Positions 1-9,066 are shown, counted from the stretch's first letter. The stretch: DNA of 64,000 nt from Bacteroidota bacterium (GCA_030682255.1 JAUXOK010000010.1:124001-188000); one strand, 5' to 3'. Notes: generated from the sequence alone by a model not told the origin. Program-made: numbers and translations.

Positions 1-1
1 T

Positions 2-3000
2 GTGATTGCTCATATTATGACAGATGGTATAGAAAAATGTATGCCATATAAAGTTGATTTCACATCTGTTTATAATACAAAAAACAGTCGTTCGAGATGG
101 ACATTGAATGGTAATATCGTTTCAGAAACAAATAAATATGTTCATCATTTTAATAAGTCCGGGAGCTATCATTTAAAATTATTAGAATATGACGATGAGG
201 GTTGCGAAGATGAAAGGGATTTTTATCATAATATAGAAGGCTCTCCAATTAAAGCCAATGCAATTACCAATAGTATTTGTTTGCCCATGGAAATTACATT
301 AACGGATAGTTTATATAACAGTTTTAATAATTATTGGATTATCAATCAAGTAGACACAATCAAGTCAGATCAATTTTCAAAGAAGATTATTGTCAGAACT
401 TTACCAGATAATAACAAAGGTAATGTTTTGGTTCAGTTTGTTACTCCTGCAAAGAATGATTGTAATGAAAAGCTAGATTTTACATTTAAAACCCAAGGAC
501 CTACTGCTACTATTTTAAAATCTGGCAACATTCAATGTGAACATCAAACTGTAATTTATAGAGCTAATGTTGAGTCGATAACCAATAATAATAATTTTAC
601 ATTGAAATGGACTTTTTATGATGGTAGCACATCTACCGATAAAGAGCCTGTAAAATTAATAGCTAAAGGCGGGTCTTATAAAACAATATTGGAAGTAAAC
701 GATGGTTTATGTACTAGTATAGTTGTTGATGAAAGCAATTATACAGGAAGTTATATTAAAGTAGATTTTGATGCTGATCCAAGAGGTGTTTTTTGCCCTC
801 CTTTAAAAACTACTTTTATCGATAAATCTACTTCAAGCAGAACCAATATTATTAGTTGGGATTGGGATTTTGGAGATGGTACATTTTCTAAAGAACAACA
901 TCCTCAGAAATCATATTTAAGAGCCGGAAATTTTGATGTATCATTAAAAATAACAGACAATAGAGGCTGTGAAACCTTTCTTGAAAAAGAAGGATTTATA
1001 TTAGTAGAAGGTCCTAAAGGTAATTTTAGTTTTGAGAAAAACAAAGGTTGTGTTCCTCACACAGTTAGTTTTATGGGGGCTATTAACAATGAAGTGAACA
1101 TTGAGTGGGATTTAGGTGATGGTAATTTAAAACACGACAAAAATTTCACACATACTTATGTCAATGCAGGAAGATATATTCCATCGGTTATTTTATCTGA
1201 TGATAAAGGTTGTAGATATGCTTTGCCACCAATCGATACAATAAATGTTTATAATTATCCAATTGCAAAGTTTGAAGCCATTGGTGTTTGTCTTGATAAT
1301 TTTATTGAATTGCAAAATCAAAGTGAAAATCCAAATATAGATACCAGTTGTTTATATGAGTGGTATGATCAAAAACAGCAATTGTTTAGTACGATACATT
1401 CTCCTAGTTCCAAATTTTTAAGTGAAGGCTCTCAAACTGTTAAATTAAAGGTTACAAATAATGGTGGTTGTGCCAATGCCATTAGCAAAGATGTTGTTGT
1501 TCATAAACCAAATAGTAAATTGTTTGCTGAAAAAAATGAAATTTGTTTGGGTTCGTCTCTAGTATTAGAAAATAAAAGTGAATCAAAACTTCCTATCAAA
1601 AGCACCCAATGGTTTATCAATGATTCGATGTTTGAATTTTCCTTGCCAAAATATCATTTTAATGCCTTAAAGTCTGGTTTATATCAATTTAGATTAATTG
1701 TTTTTGATAATGAAGATTGCAGCGATACAATGGATAAAAGTTTGTTTATTACAGTTGGCGATACTTTTCCACCATCTGCTATTCCAATTTATAGAGTGTC
1801 TGTTGAGAATGATTATACCGTAGAGCTAAAACATTCAAAAAATGATATTTTGGATTTCTTGAAATACGAAGTATACCAACAAAATGGCAACAAGTATCAA
1901 AAAGTTATAGAATCGAATAAAATAGATGACACCATAAATTTTATTAAACCTTTGAATACCCTTAGACAATCGTATTGTTTCAAAGTGAATACTCGAAATT
2001 TCTGTTTAAAAGCTTTGTCAATTGATTCTCTTAAGGAACATTGTAGTGTTGAGGTGAAGGCTAATCCTGCAATCAATGCAAATATTCTTAAATGGAATGC
2101 CTATAAAGGTTGGCCAGTTAAACAATACGATATCTACAAGGAACATTTGAAAGAAAAAAACAGATATGAGTATTTAGCAACTGTTGACGGTAACACACTG
2201 AGTTATATTGATACTACGATCATTTGTAATGTCAGAAATTATTATAAAATATTGGCGAAAGAAAATGGCGGCTACAATGAGCATAGTTGGAGTGATACTT
2301 GTGCGGCTCAACCTATTTGGCAAAACACAGTTAATCCAAACGAAATTTGGCGAGCTACTGTAGAAAACGATCAAAGTGTTTTGATTGAATGGATATATCC
2401 TAATTATAATAAAATACCATTAAAAGAAGTTTTGCTCGAAAAAATAGATTTAAATAGAAATGCAAAAAGCATCAAAGTGTTTAATTTTGCTGATGAGCCT
2501 TACTTGCTAGATTTAAACACAAAAGTGCATGAAAGAAACTATATTTATCGCACCAAGGTGGTTGATATTTGTAACGATACCAGTCAATACAGTAATATCG
2601 GTCAGAATATTCTATTAAAAACTTCTTTTAATGAAAATTTCCAAAAACCTCAGTTAACATGGAATCGCTATCAAAAATGGCATGAAGATGTTGAGTATTA
2701 TGTAATTGAAAGAATGAATGATATCGGAATATTTGAGATGATTGATAGAACTGTAAATAATACTGATACCATATATGTAGACCACACTGCTCCAATAAGT
2801 TGTCATCCAAATTATGTTTACAGAGTGATGGGTGTTAGAAATCAGCCATTTAAATCTGATAGCAGTTTTTATGTTACTTCGCTTTCCAATACATCTGATG
2901 CAATGCCTAAATCTACATTATTTATGCCTAATGCCTTTTCGCCAGACCAAAACAATATCAATGAACTATTTGGTCCTAAGGGACAATTCATTAAAAGGTA

Positions 3001-3184
3001 CGATTTTTCTATTTTTAACCGATGGGGCGAAAAAATATTTCAAACCAATCAATGTTTAGAAAATTGGGATGGTAAATTTAAAGGTGAAACTTGTATGGAA
3101 GGTGTTTATCTATATGTCTTAGAAGCTTTGGGTGCCGATAATAAACATTACCAATTAAAAGGAACTTTTACATTGCTAAGGTAA
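2..3184 (+). CDS. PKD-repeat surface protein with type B T9SS sorting domain (5' end outside window)
   Basis: C-terminal 1060 residues of a large secreted protein; the frame is open to the window edge, so the GTG at position 2 is probably not the real start. Two PKD-type repeats are clear, with cores WDFGDG (about residue 288) and WDLGDG (about 368), and further cysteine-containing Ig-like units lie before and after. The second half (about 600-960) consists of fibronectin III-like repeats with recurring 'LKWNAY.GW' and 'LTWNRYQKW' strands. The last 85 residues (FMPNAFSPDQNNINE, FNRWGEKIFQT, WDGKFKG, GVYLYVLE) are a typical CHU_C/gliding-motility-associated domain, the signal for type IX secretion. 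Its role (adhesin or SprB-like surface filament) is inferred from the architecture. Confidence 0.85.
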   Translation: MIAHIMTDGIEKCMPYKVDFTSVYNTKNSRSRWTLNGNIVSETNKYVHHFNKSGSYHLKLLEYDDEGCEDERDFYHNIEGSPIKANAITNSICLPMEITLTDSLYNSFNNYWIINQVDTIKSDQFSKKIIVRTLPDNNKGNVLVQFVTPAKNDCNEKLDFTFKTQGPTATILKSGNIQCEHQTVIYRANVESITNNNNFTLKWTFYDGSTSTDKEPVKLIAKGGSYKTILEVNDGLCTSIVVDESNYTGSYIKVDFDADPRGVFCPPLKTTFIDKSTSSRTNIISWDWDFGDGTFSKEQHPQKSYLRAGNFDVSLKITDNRGCETFLEKEGFILVEGPKGNFSFEKNKGCVPHTVSFMGAINNEVNIEWDLGDGNLKHDKNFTHTYVNAGRYIPSVILSDDKGCRYALPPIDTINVYNYPIAKFEAIGVCLDNFIELQNQSENPNIDTSCLYEWYDQKQQLFSTIHSPSSKFLSEGSQTVKLKVTNNGGCANAISKDVVVHKPNSKLFAEKNEICLGSSLVLENKSESKLPIKSTQWFINDSMFEFSLPKYHFNALKSGLYQFRLIVFDNEDCSDTMDKSLFITVGDTFPPSAIPIYRVSVENDYTVELKHSKNDILDFLKYEVYQQNGNKYQKVIESNKIDDTINFIKPLNTLRQSYCFKVNTRNFCLKALSIDSLKEHCSVEVKANPAINANILKWNAYKGWPVKQYDIYKEHLKEKNRYEYLATVDGNTLSYIDTTIICNVRNYYKILAKENGGYNEHSWSDTCAAQPIWQNTVNPNEIWRATVENDQSVLIEWIYPNYNKIPLKEVLLEKIDLNRNAKSIKVFNFADEPYLLDLNTKVHERNYIYRTKVVDICNDTSQYSNIGQNILLKTSFNENFQKPQLTWNRYQKWHEDVEYYVIERMNDIGIFEMIDRTVNNTDTIYVDHTAPISCHPNYVYRVMGVRNQPFKSDSSFYVTSLSNTSDAMPKSTLFMPNAFSPDQNNINELFGPKGQFIKRYDFSIFNRWGEKIFQTNQCLENWDGKFKGETCMEGVYLYVLEALGADNKHYQLKGTFTLLR

Positions 3185-3198
3185 TTCTTATCTCAAAC

Positions 3199-3729
3199 TT
3201 ACAACCATTTGCCTTCTCTCTCTGTGGCATCATAAATGGATAGTTTGAAAAGACTCTCAAAAAATCTTGCTTTTTCGATTGCAGCATCATATTTGTCTGT
3301 AATAAAAACAGTCAATTTGCGAGAGGTGTTATATATTAAATTCACTTCAATTTCAGAGAAATATGCAGTAGATGATTGAGTAGAAATTGTAGTAGTTTGA
3401 CTTTTGGGAGCTCTAAATATTGAAATAGATTCAAATTCAGGTAATGTTTGCCATTTGCCAAATTTAAATTTTAGCAGACCAAAAAAATAACGATATTGCT
3501 GAAGCGAAGGACTGATGCTGATGCCTTTTTTAGCAATAAAAACAACAACTGCAATCAAAGTTAATATCAAAAAACTGAGATATGATTGTTCATATAAAGA
3601 ATGAAGCGCTTTAAGAAAAAGAGTAAAAGCCAAAATTTTAAATTGAATGCTGAAATATGACCCTTCTACAAAGTGATAGTCAGAATTTTCTTGGTGAATG
3701 GGAGCGTCAATTATGTTTTTTCTATCCAT
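3199..3729 (-). CDS. Small membrane protein of unknown function
   Basis: 176 residues. A hydrophobic helical pair lies at about residues 30-65 (ILAFTLFLKAL, LSFLILTLIAVVVFIAK), followed by a soluble C-terminal domain rich in beta strands. This resembles small PH-like membrane proteins, but I recognise no family motif. The start is taken at the ATG at 3729; a TTG one codon upstream is possible. The gene begins 8 bp after the pntB stop in the same orientation, so it is probably the last gene of the transhydrogenase operon. It converges on the PKD protein with only 14 bp between the stops. Confidence 0.6.
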   Translation of the reverse strand: MDRKNIIDAPIHQENSDYHFVEGSYFSIQFKILAFTLFLKALHSLYEQSYLSFLILTLIAVVVFIAKKGISISPSLQQYRYFFGLLKFKFGKWQTLPEFESISIFRAPKSQTTTISTQSSTAYFSEIEVNLIYNTSRKLTVFITDKYDAAIEKARFFESLFKLSIYDATEREGKWL

Positions 3730-3737
3730 CAAAATTC

Positions 3738-5132
3738 CTACAAATTCTTCAATTCTGTTACCAAATCTGTTAATGATTTTTTAGCATCTCCAAACAACAT
3801 GCTGTTTTTTGGACTGTAGAATAATTCATTTTCTATACCTGCATATCCAGCTTTCATACTTCTTTTGAAGACAACAGTATGTGCAGCATCTTCGACATCC
3901 AAAATAGGCATGCCATAAATAGGAGAACTAGGGTCGGTTTTAGCCGCAGGATTCACCACATCATTTGCCCCAACAATTAATACAACATCTGTCGTTTTAA
4001 ACTCAGGGTTGATATCATCCATTTCAATCAATTTATCATAACTCACATTGCTTTCTGCTAGTAAAACATTCATGTGGCCCGGCATACGACCAGCAACAGG
4101 ATGAATGGCATATTTAACTTCTACGCCTTCGTTTTCTAATGCTTGTTCTAACTCATGGCAAACGTGTTGTGCTTGCGCAACTGCTAATCCATAACCTGGA
4201 ACAATCACCACTTTTTTGCTGTATTTCATCAAAACTGCTAAATCAGTTTTGGTGATTTCTTTAGTAGAACCTGTCATAGCTTTGGCTTCGCCTCCCCCAG
4301 ATTTATTGCCGCCAAAATTGCCAATCAACACATTGGTTAATGAACGATTCATGGCTTTACACATCACTACAGTCAATAAAGTGCCGGCACTTCCTACTAA
4401 AATACCACCCACTAACATCACCATGTTGCCATACAAAAAACCGCCCATTGCAGCTGCCACTCCAGTAAAAGAGTTTAACAGTGAAATAACAACAGGCATG
4501 TCTGCACCACCAATTGGCATAACGAATAAAATACCATATAGTAATGACAAAGTCAGAACCACATAAATCATTATCGGATTAGAAATAATGCCATAAGCAG
4601 CCAAACCACCTAGTACTAATATAAACAACAACAAACCAACGTTTATCACTTGTTGCAATGGCAGAGTTTTGTCTTTTATTTTTTCGTCTAACTTACCATA
4701 AGCAATGATACTTCCCGAAAAAGAGATAGAACCTATAATTAATCCCAAATAGATAATGGCCAAAGTGCTTAAACTAGTCGTTTCTGGGTTGTGTTGTAGA
4801 TGGTTAAATTCAACCAACGAAATGAGTGCAGCACAAGCGCCACCCATTCCATTGAAGAAAGAAACCATTTGAGGCATACCAGTCATTTTTACTTTTTTTG
4901 CCATCATGGTTCCAACAACAGTTCCAATAATCAAAGCAGCAAAAATCCAGATGTAATTACTGGTTTTTATGCCTTCGTATAGGAAAATAGTGCCAAAAAT
5001 AGAAATGGTCATACCAAAGGCAGCAATCAAGTTGCCTTTTTTTGCTTTTTGAGGATTGCCAAGCATTTTGATGCCAAAAATGAAGCTGATCGCTCCAACC
5101 ATGTATATGATGTCTAATATTGATTGTTTCAT
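3738..5132 (-). CDS. pntB: NAD(P) transhydrogenase subunit beta
   Basis: 464 residues, the usual PntB length. The N-terminal 270 residues hold about eight to nine hydrophobic helices forming part of the proton channel. The C-terminal domain III binds NADP(H): VVIVPGYGLAVAQAQH near residue 310 is the conserved nucleotide loop, and VLIVGANDVVNPAAK followed by PIYGMPILDVE near 385-405 is the second family signature. With PntA it forms the inner-membrane enzyme that couples proton influx to hydride transfer from NADH to NADP+. It follows pntA2 with no gap (stop and start adjacent), which suggests translational coupling. Confidence 0.95.
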   Translation of the reverse strand: MKQSILDIIYMVGAISFIFGIKMLGNPQKAKKGNLIAAFGMTISIFGTIFLYEGIKTSNYIWIFAALIIGTVVGTMMAKKVKMTGMPQMVSFFNGMGGACAALISLVEFNHLQHNPETTSLSTLAIIYLGLIIGSISFSGSIIAYGKLDEKIKDKTLPLQQVINVGLLLFILVLGGLAAYGIISNPIMIYVVLTLSLLYGILFVMPIGGADMPVVISLLNSFTGVAAAMGGFLYGNMVMLVGGILVGSAGTLLTVVMCKAMNRSLTNVLIGNFGGNKSGGGEAKAMTGSTKEITKTDLAVLMKYSKKVVIVPGYGLAVAQAQHVCHELEQALENEGVEVKYAIHPVAGRMPGHMNVLLAESNVSYDKLIEMDDINPEFKTTDVVLIVGANDVVNPAAKTDPSSPIYGMPILDVEDAAHTVVFKRSMKAGYAGIENELFYSPKNSMLFGDAKKSLTDLVTELKNL

Positions 5133-5435
5133 TTATTTTTTCTTTTTAAACATGTCTAACATTCTATCTGTTACCACAAATCCGCCTACAACATTCAAAG
5201 TCCCTAGAACTACTGCTATAAATCCTAAAATTGTAGCATAAATGTTGTCTGCTTGTCCCATAATAATAATAGCGCCTATAATAACTACACCATGAATGGC
5301 ATTTGCACCACTCATTAAAGGTGTGTGAAGTACACTCGGTACTTTTTCTATCAGTTCGATGCCGACAAAAATCATTAGTACAACCATGTAAAACATGAGT
5401 TGATGTTCGGAGATAAAGGTTAATATTTCTTGCAT
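5133..5435 (-). CDS. pntA2: NAD(P) transhydrogenase subunit alpha, membrane part (PntA2)
   Basis: 100 residues with three hydrophobic helices (LMFYMVVLMIFVGIELI, IHGVVIIGAIIIMGQ, ATILGFIAVVLGTLNVVGGF). This is the short membrane-anchored half of a split alpha subunit, as found in three-subunit transhydrogenases. The motif HTPLMSGANAIHG is highly conserved in the family. It directly abuts pntB. Its usual upstream partner, pntA1, is 530 bp away here because a four-helix-bundle gene and its flanking repeats lie between them. Confidence 0.93.
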   Translation of the reverse strand: MQEILTFISEHQLMFYMVVLMIFVGIELIEKVPSVLHTPLMSGANAIHGVVIIGAIIIMGQADNIYATILGFIAVVLGTLNVVGGFVVTDRMLDMFKKKK

Positions 5436-5450
5436 TTTTTTAATTGCTTA

Positions 5451-5472
5451 ATTGTTATATTGTTAAATTGTT
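5451..5472 (+). repeat. 22-bp inverted repeat, left copy
   Basis: Exact reverse complement of 5928-5949. The two copies bracket the four-helix-bundle gene that separates pntA2 from pntA1. Related AT-rich fragments (variants of TATTGTTAAATT) recur just inside both copies, so the ends are nested. Confidence 0.85.
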
Positions 5473-5500
5473 TACCTGCAGTTTCGTGAGAGGTGTTATA

Positions 5501-5881
5501 TTATATTGTTAAATTATCGTTTGTGTATTTAATGAGTGAATTAATAGATTTGGGTAATTTTTGAAGCGTTTGTAATAGTTCGTTATATTCATCTTCGGTG
5601 ATTAAATTGCGGTGTTTGGATTTTTCGGTCCAATCGTAAGATTCAAGAACAGAGCCTTTGCTGTATTGAAAGAATTTGATTTTAACTTTTTTGTGAAATC
5701 GACCAAAACCTTCTGCAATATTGGCGGAAATTGAATCAACGGCTCTAACAAATTGTTTTCCAACAGTATCTCTAGCAAAATAATCCCATTTTAATACAAT
5801 ATCCCAAGTAAAGTTACTCAAGTCTTTTGAAATATTGTAAGCCTCAATTTGACTTATTTTAAGATAATTTTTTTCTGTCAT
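5501..5881 (-). CDS. Four-helix-bundle protein (S23/IVP family)
   Basis: 126 residues. The core DYFARDTVGKQFVRA, then VDSISANIAEGFGR and FFQYSKGSVLES, matches the four-helix-bundle family first found in intervening sequences of 23S rRNA genes (TIGR02436 type). Family members are common in Bacteroidota as free-standing genes of unknown biochemical role and have a patchy distribution. This one sits between pntA2 and pntA1 in the same orientation, flanked by a perfect 22-bp inverted repeat (5451-5472 and 5928-5949). That pattern suggests it arrived as a small insertion in the operon. The ATG at 5881 has no obvious promoter box close by. Confidence 0.85.
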   Translation of the reverse strand: MTEKNYLKISQIEAYNISKDLSNFTWDIVLKWDYFARDTVGKQFVRAVDSISANIAEGFGRFHKKVKIKFFQYSKGSVLESYDWTEKSKHRNLITEDEYNELLQTLQKLPKSINSLIKYTNDNLTI

Positions 5882-5908
5882 TTAAATAAACAATTTATCA
5901 ATGCATCA

Positions 5909-5926
5909 TCCCGCAGCAATGCGGGA
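5909..5926. repeat. TCCCGCA/TGCGGGA hairpin with GCAA loop
   Basis: Seven-bp perfect stem (5909-5915 and 5920-5926) around a four-base GCAA loop. It is GC-rich in an AT-rich spacer. The same stem recurs after aspS at 44261-44281, so it looks like a short dispersed element rather than a local terminator. Confidence 0.6.
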
Positions 5927-5927
5927 C

Positions 5928-5949
5928 AACAATTTAACAATATAACAAT
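5928..5949 (-). repeat. 22-bp inverted repeat, right copy
   Basis: Perfect inverted partner of 5451-5472. A shortened second copy (CAACAATTTAACAATTTA) follows immediately at 5951-5968 and runs into the 3' end of pntA1. Confidence 0.85.
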
Positions 5950-5965
5950 GCAACAATTTAACAAT

Positions 5966-7072
5966 TTATTTCTTTAAAATTTCCCCATCTTTACAAATCA
6001 ATGTGCCTTTGGTAATTTCTTCTTCCATTTCCCATTTAAATCCTTCACTTGTGGCAAGGTGGATAAGGAAAGTGTAAATGTTTTTGGCATAACTCTCGCT
6101 GGCATTTTGCGACAATAACGATGGTAAATTTGTTTCACCCACTATTTTAACACCATGTTTTACCACCACTTTTCCAGCTTCGCTAATTTCGCAATTACCA
6201 CCTTGTTCCACTGCCATGTCCACTATTACACTGCCTAGTTTCATGGTTTTTACCATGTCTTCGGTTACTAGTATCGGTGCTTTTCTGCCAGGAATTAAGG
6301 CTGTTGTTATTACAACATCAGCAGCTGCTATGTGTTTGCCTAAGATTTCTCTTTGTTTTTTTAGGGTGTCTTCGCTGGTTTCTTTCACATAACCGCCTTC
6401 TATTTTCACATCGCCTGTATCAAAACTAATGAATTTGCCTCCTAATGACTCTACTTGCTCTTTGGTTTCTGGTCTAATATCAGTAACCTCAACTACAGCA
6501 CCAAGTCTTTTGGCAGTTCCGATAGCTTGCAAACCAGCAACACCAGCCCCAAAAATCAATACTTTGGATGGGGTAATGGTACCGGCTGCGGTCATCAACA
6601 TCGGAAAAATTCTGGCAGAATGATGCGCACCTAACAAAACGGCTTTGTAACCCGCTAAATTGGCTTGTGAACTTAATGCATCCATGCTTTGAGCTCTAGA
6701 AATACGAGGAATGGCATCCATACTGAATACTGTAATTTTTTTGGTATTCAATCGTTCAATCAATTCAGAGTTGGTAAGGTGATAAACAAAAGAAATTAAA
6801 GTGGAACCCTCTTTTAGTAATTTAATTTCATCAGAAGATGGTGCATTAACTTTTAATATAACATCTGCTTGTTGACAAATTTCAGTAGCTGAGTTTAAAA
6901 TTTCTGCTCCTGCTAATTTGTAAATTTCATCAGAAAAATTAGAAAGTGTGCCAGAGCCTGTCTCTATAACACATTTAAAACCTGCTTTCACTAGGTTTTT
7001 AACCACATCAGGGCTAATTGCAACTCTGTTTTCGCCTTGTTTCGATTCTTTAATAGTACCTATTATCATCAT
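5966..7072 (-). CDS. pntA1: NAD(P) transhydrogenase subunit alpha, NAD-binding part (PntA1)
   Basis: 368 residues covering domain I of the transhydrogenase alpha subunit. The N-terminal IKESKQGENRVAISPD is the AlaDH/PNT signature. The Rossmann loop VLIFGAGVAGLQAIG, followed by VEVTDIRPETKEQVESLGG, binds NAD(H). The window also holds alanine dehydrogenase (9067-10179), a member of the same superfamily. The start is set at ATG 7072 or the adjacent ATG 7069. The TTG two codons upstream of 7072 lies inside the promoter box TACATTTG (7076-7083), so it is not used. This is the first gene of the pnt operon. Confidence 0.94.
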   Translation of the reverse strand: MMIIGTIKESKQGENRVAISPDVVKNLVKAGFKCVIETGSGTLSNFSDEIYKLAGAEILNSATEICQQADVILKVNAPSSDEIKLLKEGSTLISFVYHLTNSELIERLNTKKITVFSMDAIPRISRAQSMDALSSQANLAGYKAVLLGAHHSARIFPMLMTAAGTITPSKVLIFGAGVAGLQAIGTAKRLGAVVEVTDIRPETKEQVESLGGKFISFDTGDVKIEGGYVKETSEDTLKKQREILGKHIAAADVVITTALIPGRKAPILVTEDMVKTMKLGSVIVDMAVEQGGNCEISEAGKVVVKHGVKIVGETNLPSLLSQNASESYAKNIYTFLIHLATSEGFKWEMEEEITKGTLICKDGEILKK

Positions 7073-7075
7073 TGG

Positions 7076-7083
7076 CAAATGTA
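7076..7083 (-). promoter_or_regulatory. -7 box TACATTTG of the pnt operon
   Basis: Exact TAnnTTTG on the minus strand, ending 3 nt before ATG 7072 and 6 nt before ATG 7069. Transcription would start at or beside the start codon, so the mRNA is predicted to be leaderless. Confidence 0.6.
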
Positions 7084-7208
7084 GAAAAAAAATAATAGAG
7101 TAGCTATTATCATTTTTTTATTTTTTGCTCATTTTTGTTAGATTAAAAACAATATTTTTTTGAGTCCTTGTATTTTATGTTTTATTCTTGTTATTGAGAA
7201 TAACATTT

Positions 7209-7216
7209 TATTTTTG
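7209..7216 (+). promoter_or_regulatory. -7 box TATTTTTG before the 59-residue ORF
   Basis: Exact TAnnTTTG with a weak -33 match (CTTG, 7187-7190) 18 bp upstream. A perfect 7-bp inverted repeat, TGTTATT/AATAACA (7189-7205), lies between the two elements. The start codon follows at 7241. Confidence 0.5.
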
Positions 7217-7240
7217 AGAAATTTTACACTTAGTTAACAA

Positions 7241-7420
7241 TTGGAAATTTTATATGAAATATTATTGCTTCTATTATGTCAGTTTCCTGGTGGAACAATT
7301 AGGTGTTTAATATTTAAGAAAAAGAAATACAAGGAGTATTTATTAGATGAACCATACATAAATTTAATTCCAACAATCATTTTTGTGTTGTTAATTTTCG
7401 TTGTTGTAAATGTGTTTTAA
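7241..7420 (+). CDS. Small membrane protein, 59 residues
   Basis: TTG-initiated ORF in the 474-bp interval between pntA1 and the membrane protein at 7553-8872. The product has two hydrophobic helices (ILYEILLLLLCQFPGG and PTIIFVLLIFVVVNVF) separated by a basic loop with FKKKKYKEYLL. The arrangement helix, PGG, KKK loop, helix looks like a real small membrane protein rather than random translation. It has its own promoter box 24 nt upstream and an in-frame stop just before the TTG. I recall similar small conserved membrane proteins in Bacteroidota but assign no function. Confidence 0.6.
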   Translation: MEILYEILLLLLCQFPGGTIRCLIFKKKKYKEYLLDEPYINLIPTIIFVLLIFVVVNVF

Positions 7421-7552
7421 TAGGTTTTCTTCTGAATATTTCTATCTTTTTTAAATGCTATTATTTAACAACATTATAACACATTACTGTCGAAAATATT
7501 AAAAAACAAAATTGTATTAATAGCTTGAATTTATCATCTAACTCTTTCATTT

Positions 7553-8872
7553 TTATTTTTGAATTTTTGTTTTATTTCTTATGAAGTCAATTATAATTAC
7601 TAGGCTTATAAAAGGAATAATCCACAATACCCTTGAATTTAATCTTGATAAAATATTAGCAAAACTAGCAGTTGTAAAGGCATTGATAAGAACAAATGCA
7701 ATCCCTATGCTATAAAAAATCAATTGGGATTTGTTTTTATATAAAACTAAAATTATCAAACAAAGTATTATTATTATTGGAGTTGTAAATTTATAAATTT
7801 CGTTAAAAACCCTAAAATCTAAATTGGAATGATTCTGTTTGGAAGATTCAAATTGAGTTATTGAATTTGGGAAATTCCTGTTGATATGTTCATATACACT
7901 TGATTTTTCATCGAAGTTCGTCAATCCATCGCCAATATATGGTAGTCTAACTTGATAAAAAGTTGCTTTAAAGCTTTCTGTTATGTGAAGCATCAAATAC
8001 TTTGGTTGAGTAAATGTGGCTCTGATAATTGAATTATATTCTTTTGGATTTTGACTCCAACCGCCCGTTTTAGAAAAAGGTCCATCATTTGACCATACAA
8101 AATCCCAAGCATGATTTGGTAGTTCATCTTTAAACTCGCATATTTTGTAAGGAGTTTGATTGCAATTTTCATTTAAATAAGTTTTTAAAACCCCACTTTC
8201 AGAAAATTTGCCCATTAAAAATACATGGCTCATCTTGTTGGGTGTAAAGCCATAGCCAGCATGATAATTTGTAAAACATGTCATTAGCCATGAAAGCAAA
8301 ACAACAAACCCCAAAACCAAAATACGATTAAAGGAAATCATCCATTTCTTCTTAAAAAATAATAATAAAAAGACAAAAACTGATAAGCTTAATAAATTTG
8401 AATTGTGACAAATTGTTGCGAAAAAAATTAAAAATACATACAAATAAATCATTCGCTCTTTCGTGTTTTTTAAAAATAAAATAACAGCAAAAAACAAAAT
8501 CGGAGTGAAAATATCAGGCATTATCTGTCCAACAAACCATGGTGCTGATGTAAATAAAATCGTTAAAACATGAACGGTTAATTGTTGTAAAAAATTTAAT
8601 TTAAAATACTGATTAATAAATAAATGCATCAAAATAACAAGTATCGAAGATTGAAAAAAAACAACCCAAAATAAGGAAATATTTAAACTAAAATAGCGAA
8701 TAAAAAAACTGTAAAAAACCGGCCTTTCTTGTGGAAATCTGTCATTGAATGCAAAATCAATATAGGAACCACTATCTGGCGTAAACAATGGGAACCCATT
8801 ATAAAAAACAATTGCCAGATATAAAAAACTTACAATTGAGATTATCAAAATAGATTGCTTTTTGTTTAGCAT
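7553..8872 (-). CDS. Polytopic membrane protein, possible GT-C-like glycosyltransferase
   Basis: 439 residues with about ten hydrophobic helices spread over the whole length and one large polar loop (about residues 205-340). Near the N terminus, in the first extracytoplasmic loop after helix 1, is FTPDSGSYIDFAF, followed by QERPVFYSFFIRYF. Acidic residues in that loop are the hallmark of GT-C enzymes (ArnT/PMT-like), and this is the basis of the suggestion. No specific subfamily is recognisable. The gene is monocistronic, with a TACTTTTG box 7 nt upstream of the ATG at 8872. Confidence 0.55.
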   Translation of the reverse strand: MLNKKQSILIISIVSFLYLAIVFYNGFPLFTPDSGSYIDFAFNDRFPQERPVFYSFFIRYFSLNISLFWVVFFQSSILVILMHLFINQYFKLNFLQQLTVHVLTILFTSAPWFVGQIMPDIFTPILFFAVILFLKNTKERMIYLYVFLIFFATICHNSNLLSLSVFVFLLLFFKKKWMISFNRILVLGFVVLLSWLMTCFTNYHAGYGFTPNKMSHVFLMGKFSESGVLKTYLNENCNQTPYKICEFKDELPNHAWDFVWSNDGPFSKTGGWSQNPKEYNSIIRATFTQPKYLMLHITESFKATFYQVRLPYIGDGLTNFDEKSSVYEHINRNFPNSITQFESSKQNHSNLDFRVFNEIYKFTTPIIIILCLIILVLYKNKSQLIFYSIGIAFVLINAFTTASFANILSRLNSRVLWIIPFISLVIIIDFIRNKTKIQK

Positions 8873-8879
8873 TATTCAG

Positions 8880-8887
8880 CAAAAGTA
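8880..8887 (-). promoter_or_regulatory. -7 box TACTTTTG of the membrane protein gene
   Basis: Exact TAnnTTTG on the minus strand, 7 nt before the ATG at 8872; a leaderless or nearly leaderless transcript is predicted. Confidence 0.55.
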
Positions 8888-9027
8888 GTTTTATTTTTAC
8901 TTATTATCTATTAATCAACTTTTAATAAAGCATTAACAAAAAATATAAACAGGAACAAAGGAAATACATAAAACATTGCCTTAATCAAAAGGACAAAAAA
9001 GAATTTTTTTTTGAGATTATAAAAAAT

Positions 9028-9035
9028 TACTTTTG
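9028..9035 (+). promoter_or_regulatory. -7 box TACTTTTG of ald
   Basis: Exact TAnnTTTG 31 nt before the ald ATG. A TTTG at 9010-9013 is too close (14 bp) to be a convincing -33 element. Confidence 0.5.
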
Positions 9036-9066
9036 CACCACTTAAATAAAATAATAAAATAAGAAT

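Noticed and set aside
3316-5500. Shared 14-mer GAGAGGTGTTATAT near 3321 and 5487
   Set aside because: One copy is inside a coding region and the similarity ends within a few bases; probably chance in AT-rich DNA.
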